Positions 5,759-6,985 of a DNA stretch of 6,985 nt are shown piece after piece; position 1 is the first letter of the stretch; every line of letters begins with the position of its first letter. Where the stretch lies: NCBI GenBank assembly GCA_050699655.1, contig JBOHFJ010000260.1, positions 1-6,985 on the forward strand. Direction: 5' to 3'. A program made the translations under genes and the position numbers. This DNA comes from GCA-003244245 sp050699655. Lineage in GTDB: Bacteria; Actinomycetota; Actinomycetes; Mycobacteriales; Pseudonocardiaceae. The notes below the pieces were generated by a model. The model was not told the origin of the DNA. It did no database searches and was given only the letters and a program-made list of their open reading frames with translations.

Positions 5759-6931
5759 GGCGCCGTTCACCCGCACCGACGGACCGCACCGCCACGCCAG
5801 GTACGCCGAGCTCGCGGCGACCGGCCCGGTGCACCGCATCGCGCTGCCCAGCGGAACGCCAGCCTGGCTGGTCACTGGCTATGACGAGGCACGCCAGGCG
5901 CTGCACGACCCGCGGCTGGTCAAGACACTGGAGATATTTTCCAGGGATCTGTTGTGGCCCGAGACTTTCGCGGCGCGCAACCACCACATGCTCAACCGCA
6001 ACCCGCCGGACCACACCCGGCTGCGCCGGCTGGTCACCGCCGCGTTCACCCGCCGCCGCATCGAGCGACTCGCGCCCCGCATCCAGCAGATCACCGACGA
6101 GCTGCTCGACGCCATGGCCACCGCGGCGCACACCGACCTCATCGACTCGTTCGCCCACCCGCTGCCGATCACCGTGATCTGCGAGTTACTCGGCGTGCCG
6201 GCGCAGCGCCGCACCGAATTCCGTGACTGGTCCGCCATTCTGATCAGCGGAGCGCTCGCCGGCCCGGAAACATTCACCGCCGCGGCCACCGAGATGGTGA
6301 GCTATCTACGGGAGCTGGTTGCCACCAAGCGGGCCGCGCCCGCCGACGATCTGATCTCCGCGCTGGTGGCGGTCCGCGACGGCCAGCATCTCCTCTCCGA
6401 GGACGAACTCACCTCGATCGTGTTCCTGATCCTCATCGCCGGCCACGAGACCACGGTCCATCTGATCGGCAATGGGGTGCACGCCCTGTCACCCACCCCG
6501 AGCAGTGTGCCCTGCTGCGCGCGCAACCGAATCGGTTACCGGACGCGGTCGAGGAACTGCTGCGCTTCGACGGTCCCGTGCAGGCGGCCACCTTCCGCTG
6601 GACCGCCGAGCCGGTGGACATCGGCGGGGTGACCATCCCGGCCGGCGAGATCGTCATCCCCGGTCTGCTGGCCGCCAACCGGGACCTGGCCTGCACGGCA
6701 CGGCCCAACGCACTGGACATTACCCGCGCGGAGAACCCACATCTGGCCTTCGGTCACGGCATCCACCACTGCCTCGGCGCGCCACTGGCCCGGTTAGAAG
6801 GCCGGACCGCGCTGGGCACGCTGCTCGCCCGCTTCCCCCGGCTGCGGCTCGCGGTGCCCACCGAGCAGCTGACCTGGCGGCCAGGGGTGATCCTCAACGG
6901 CCTGGACGCGCTACCCGTGCGCCTACGCTGA
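5739..6931 (+). pseudogene. Cytochrome P450 (CYP107-like), interrupted by a one-base frameshift
   Basis: Haem-thiolate monooxygenase of the soluble bacterial class, probably acting on a secondary metabolite or xenobiotic with separate ferredoxin partners (none here). The first frame gives 250 normal residues, including DHTRLRRLV (C helix) and the oxygen-activating I-helix AGHETT at 234-239. After GCC CTG at 6488 one base is missing. The frame then runs as unrelated sequence to 6632 (297 residues in total) and lacks the haem ligand. Adding one base after 6488 restores LTHPEQC, the K-helix E273-L-L-R276, the haem loop FGHGIHHCLG (C345) and a natural end at 6931: 397 residues, normal for the family. 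The meander reads RPNALD where an Arg or His is usual before the L/F-D. An in-frame TAG at 5727 makes ATG 5739 the first possible start, and no good ribosome binding site precedes it. Either a recently decayed gene or a sequencing error. Confidence 0.88.
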
Positions 6932-6941
6932 ATAGCCGGCA

Positions 6942-6985
6942 TCAACCGCCGAAGGGACCGTTTTCGGGCAGCCGCAGATCTGGTT
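6942..6985 (-). CDS. Possible C-terminal end of a convergent gene (partial)
   Basis: On the minus strand one frame reads PDLRLPENGPFGG followed by TGA (6942-6944), and stays open to the window edge. The composition resembles the end of a real actinobacterial protein, and a convergent neighbour 10 bp after the P450 stop would explain the short spacer. Only 13 codons are visible, so neither the gene nor its function can be confirmed. Confidence 0.3.
   Translation of the reverse strand, partial: PDLRLPENGPFGG

Noticed and set aside
6484..6492. Programmed -1 ribosomal frameshift in the P450
   Set aside because: A -1 slip at CTG would read Val and restore the frame, but there is no slippery heptamer and no evident downstream stem-loop or pseudoknot.
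6932..6985. Rho-independent terminator after the P450
   Set aside because: The TTTT run at 6960-6963 is not preceded by a convincing stem; no stable GC hairpin with a T tail is visible.

Overview
The window is GC-rich, uses GTG starts and carries a WhiG-type sporulation sigma factor. This points to a sporulating actinomycete. A Pseudonocardiales-like host such as Saccharopolyspora is my guess; no rRNA or marker gene here fixes the genus.

Layout: (1) 2-700, plus strand: an M23/LytM-like peptidase domain whose N-terminus lies before the window. Its long unconserved tail runs convergently into the 3' end of whiG. (2) 571-5506, minus strand, read from high to low coordinates: yraN, comM/yifB, dprA, a xerC-like tyrosine recombinase, whiG. 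Junctions overlap or nearly touch (1-nt TGATG overlap, GTGA overlap, 23-bp gap, 26-bp overlap), so this is very probably one transcription unit. It joins DNA-uptake and recombination proteins to a developmental sigma factor. (3) 5507-5738: a divergent 232-bp intergenic region with two consensus DnaA boxes, a possible leaderless -10 element and a perfect inverted repeat. (4) 5739-6931, plus strand: a CYP107-like cytochrome P450 interrupted by a single-base frameshift after codon 250. (5) The last 44 bases may hold the C-terminal end of a convergent minus-strand gene.

How the genes may work together: DprA loads RecA on single-stranded DNA, ComM is a branch-migration helicase, YraN is a nuclease-fold protein and the tyrosine recombinase probably acts at a dif-like or other site. 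WhiG would direct early sporulation genes. The two DnaA boxes 84-110 bp upstream of the first gene suggest, as inference only, that the operon's transcription may be tied to replication initiation. The P450 looks like an unrelated accessory or secondary-metabolism gene that is decaying or mis-sequenced. It has a frameshift, a possible second indel at its N-terminus and an unusual meander motif.

No stretch over 300 bases lacks a gene. I saw no tRNA, rRNA, insertion sequence, CRISPR array or convincing rho-independent terminator.
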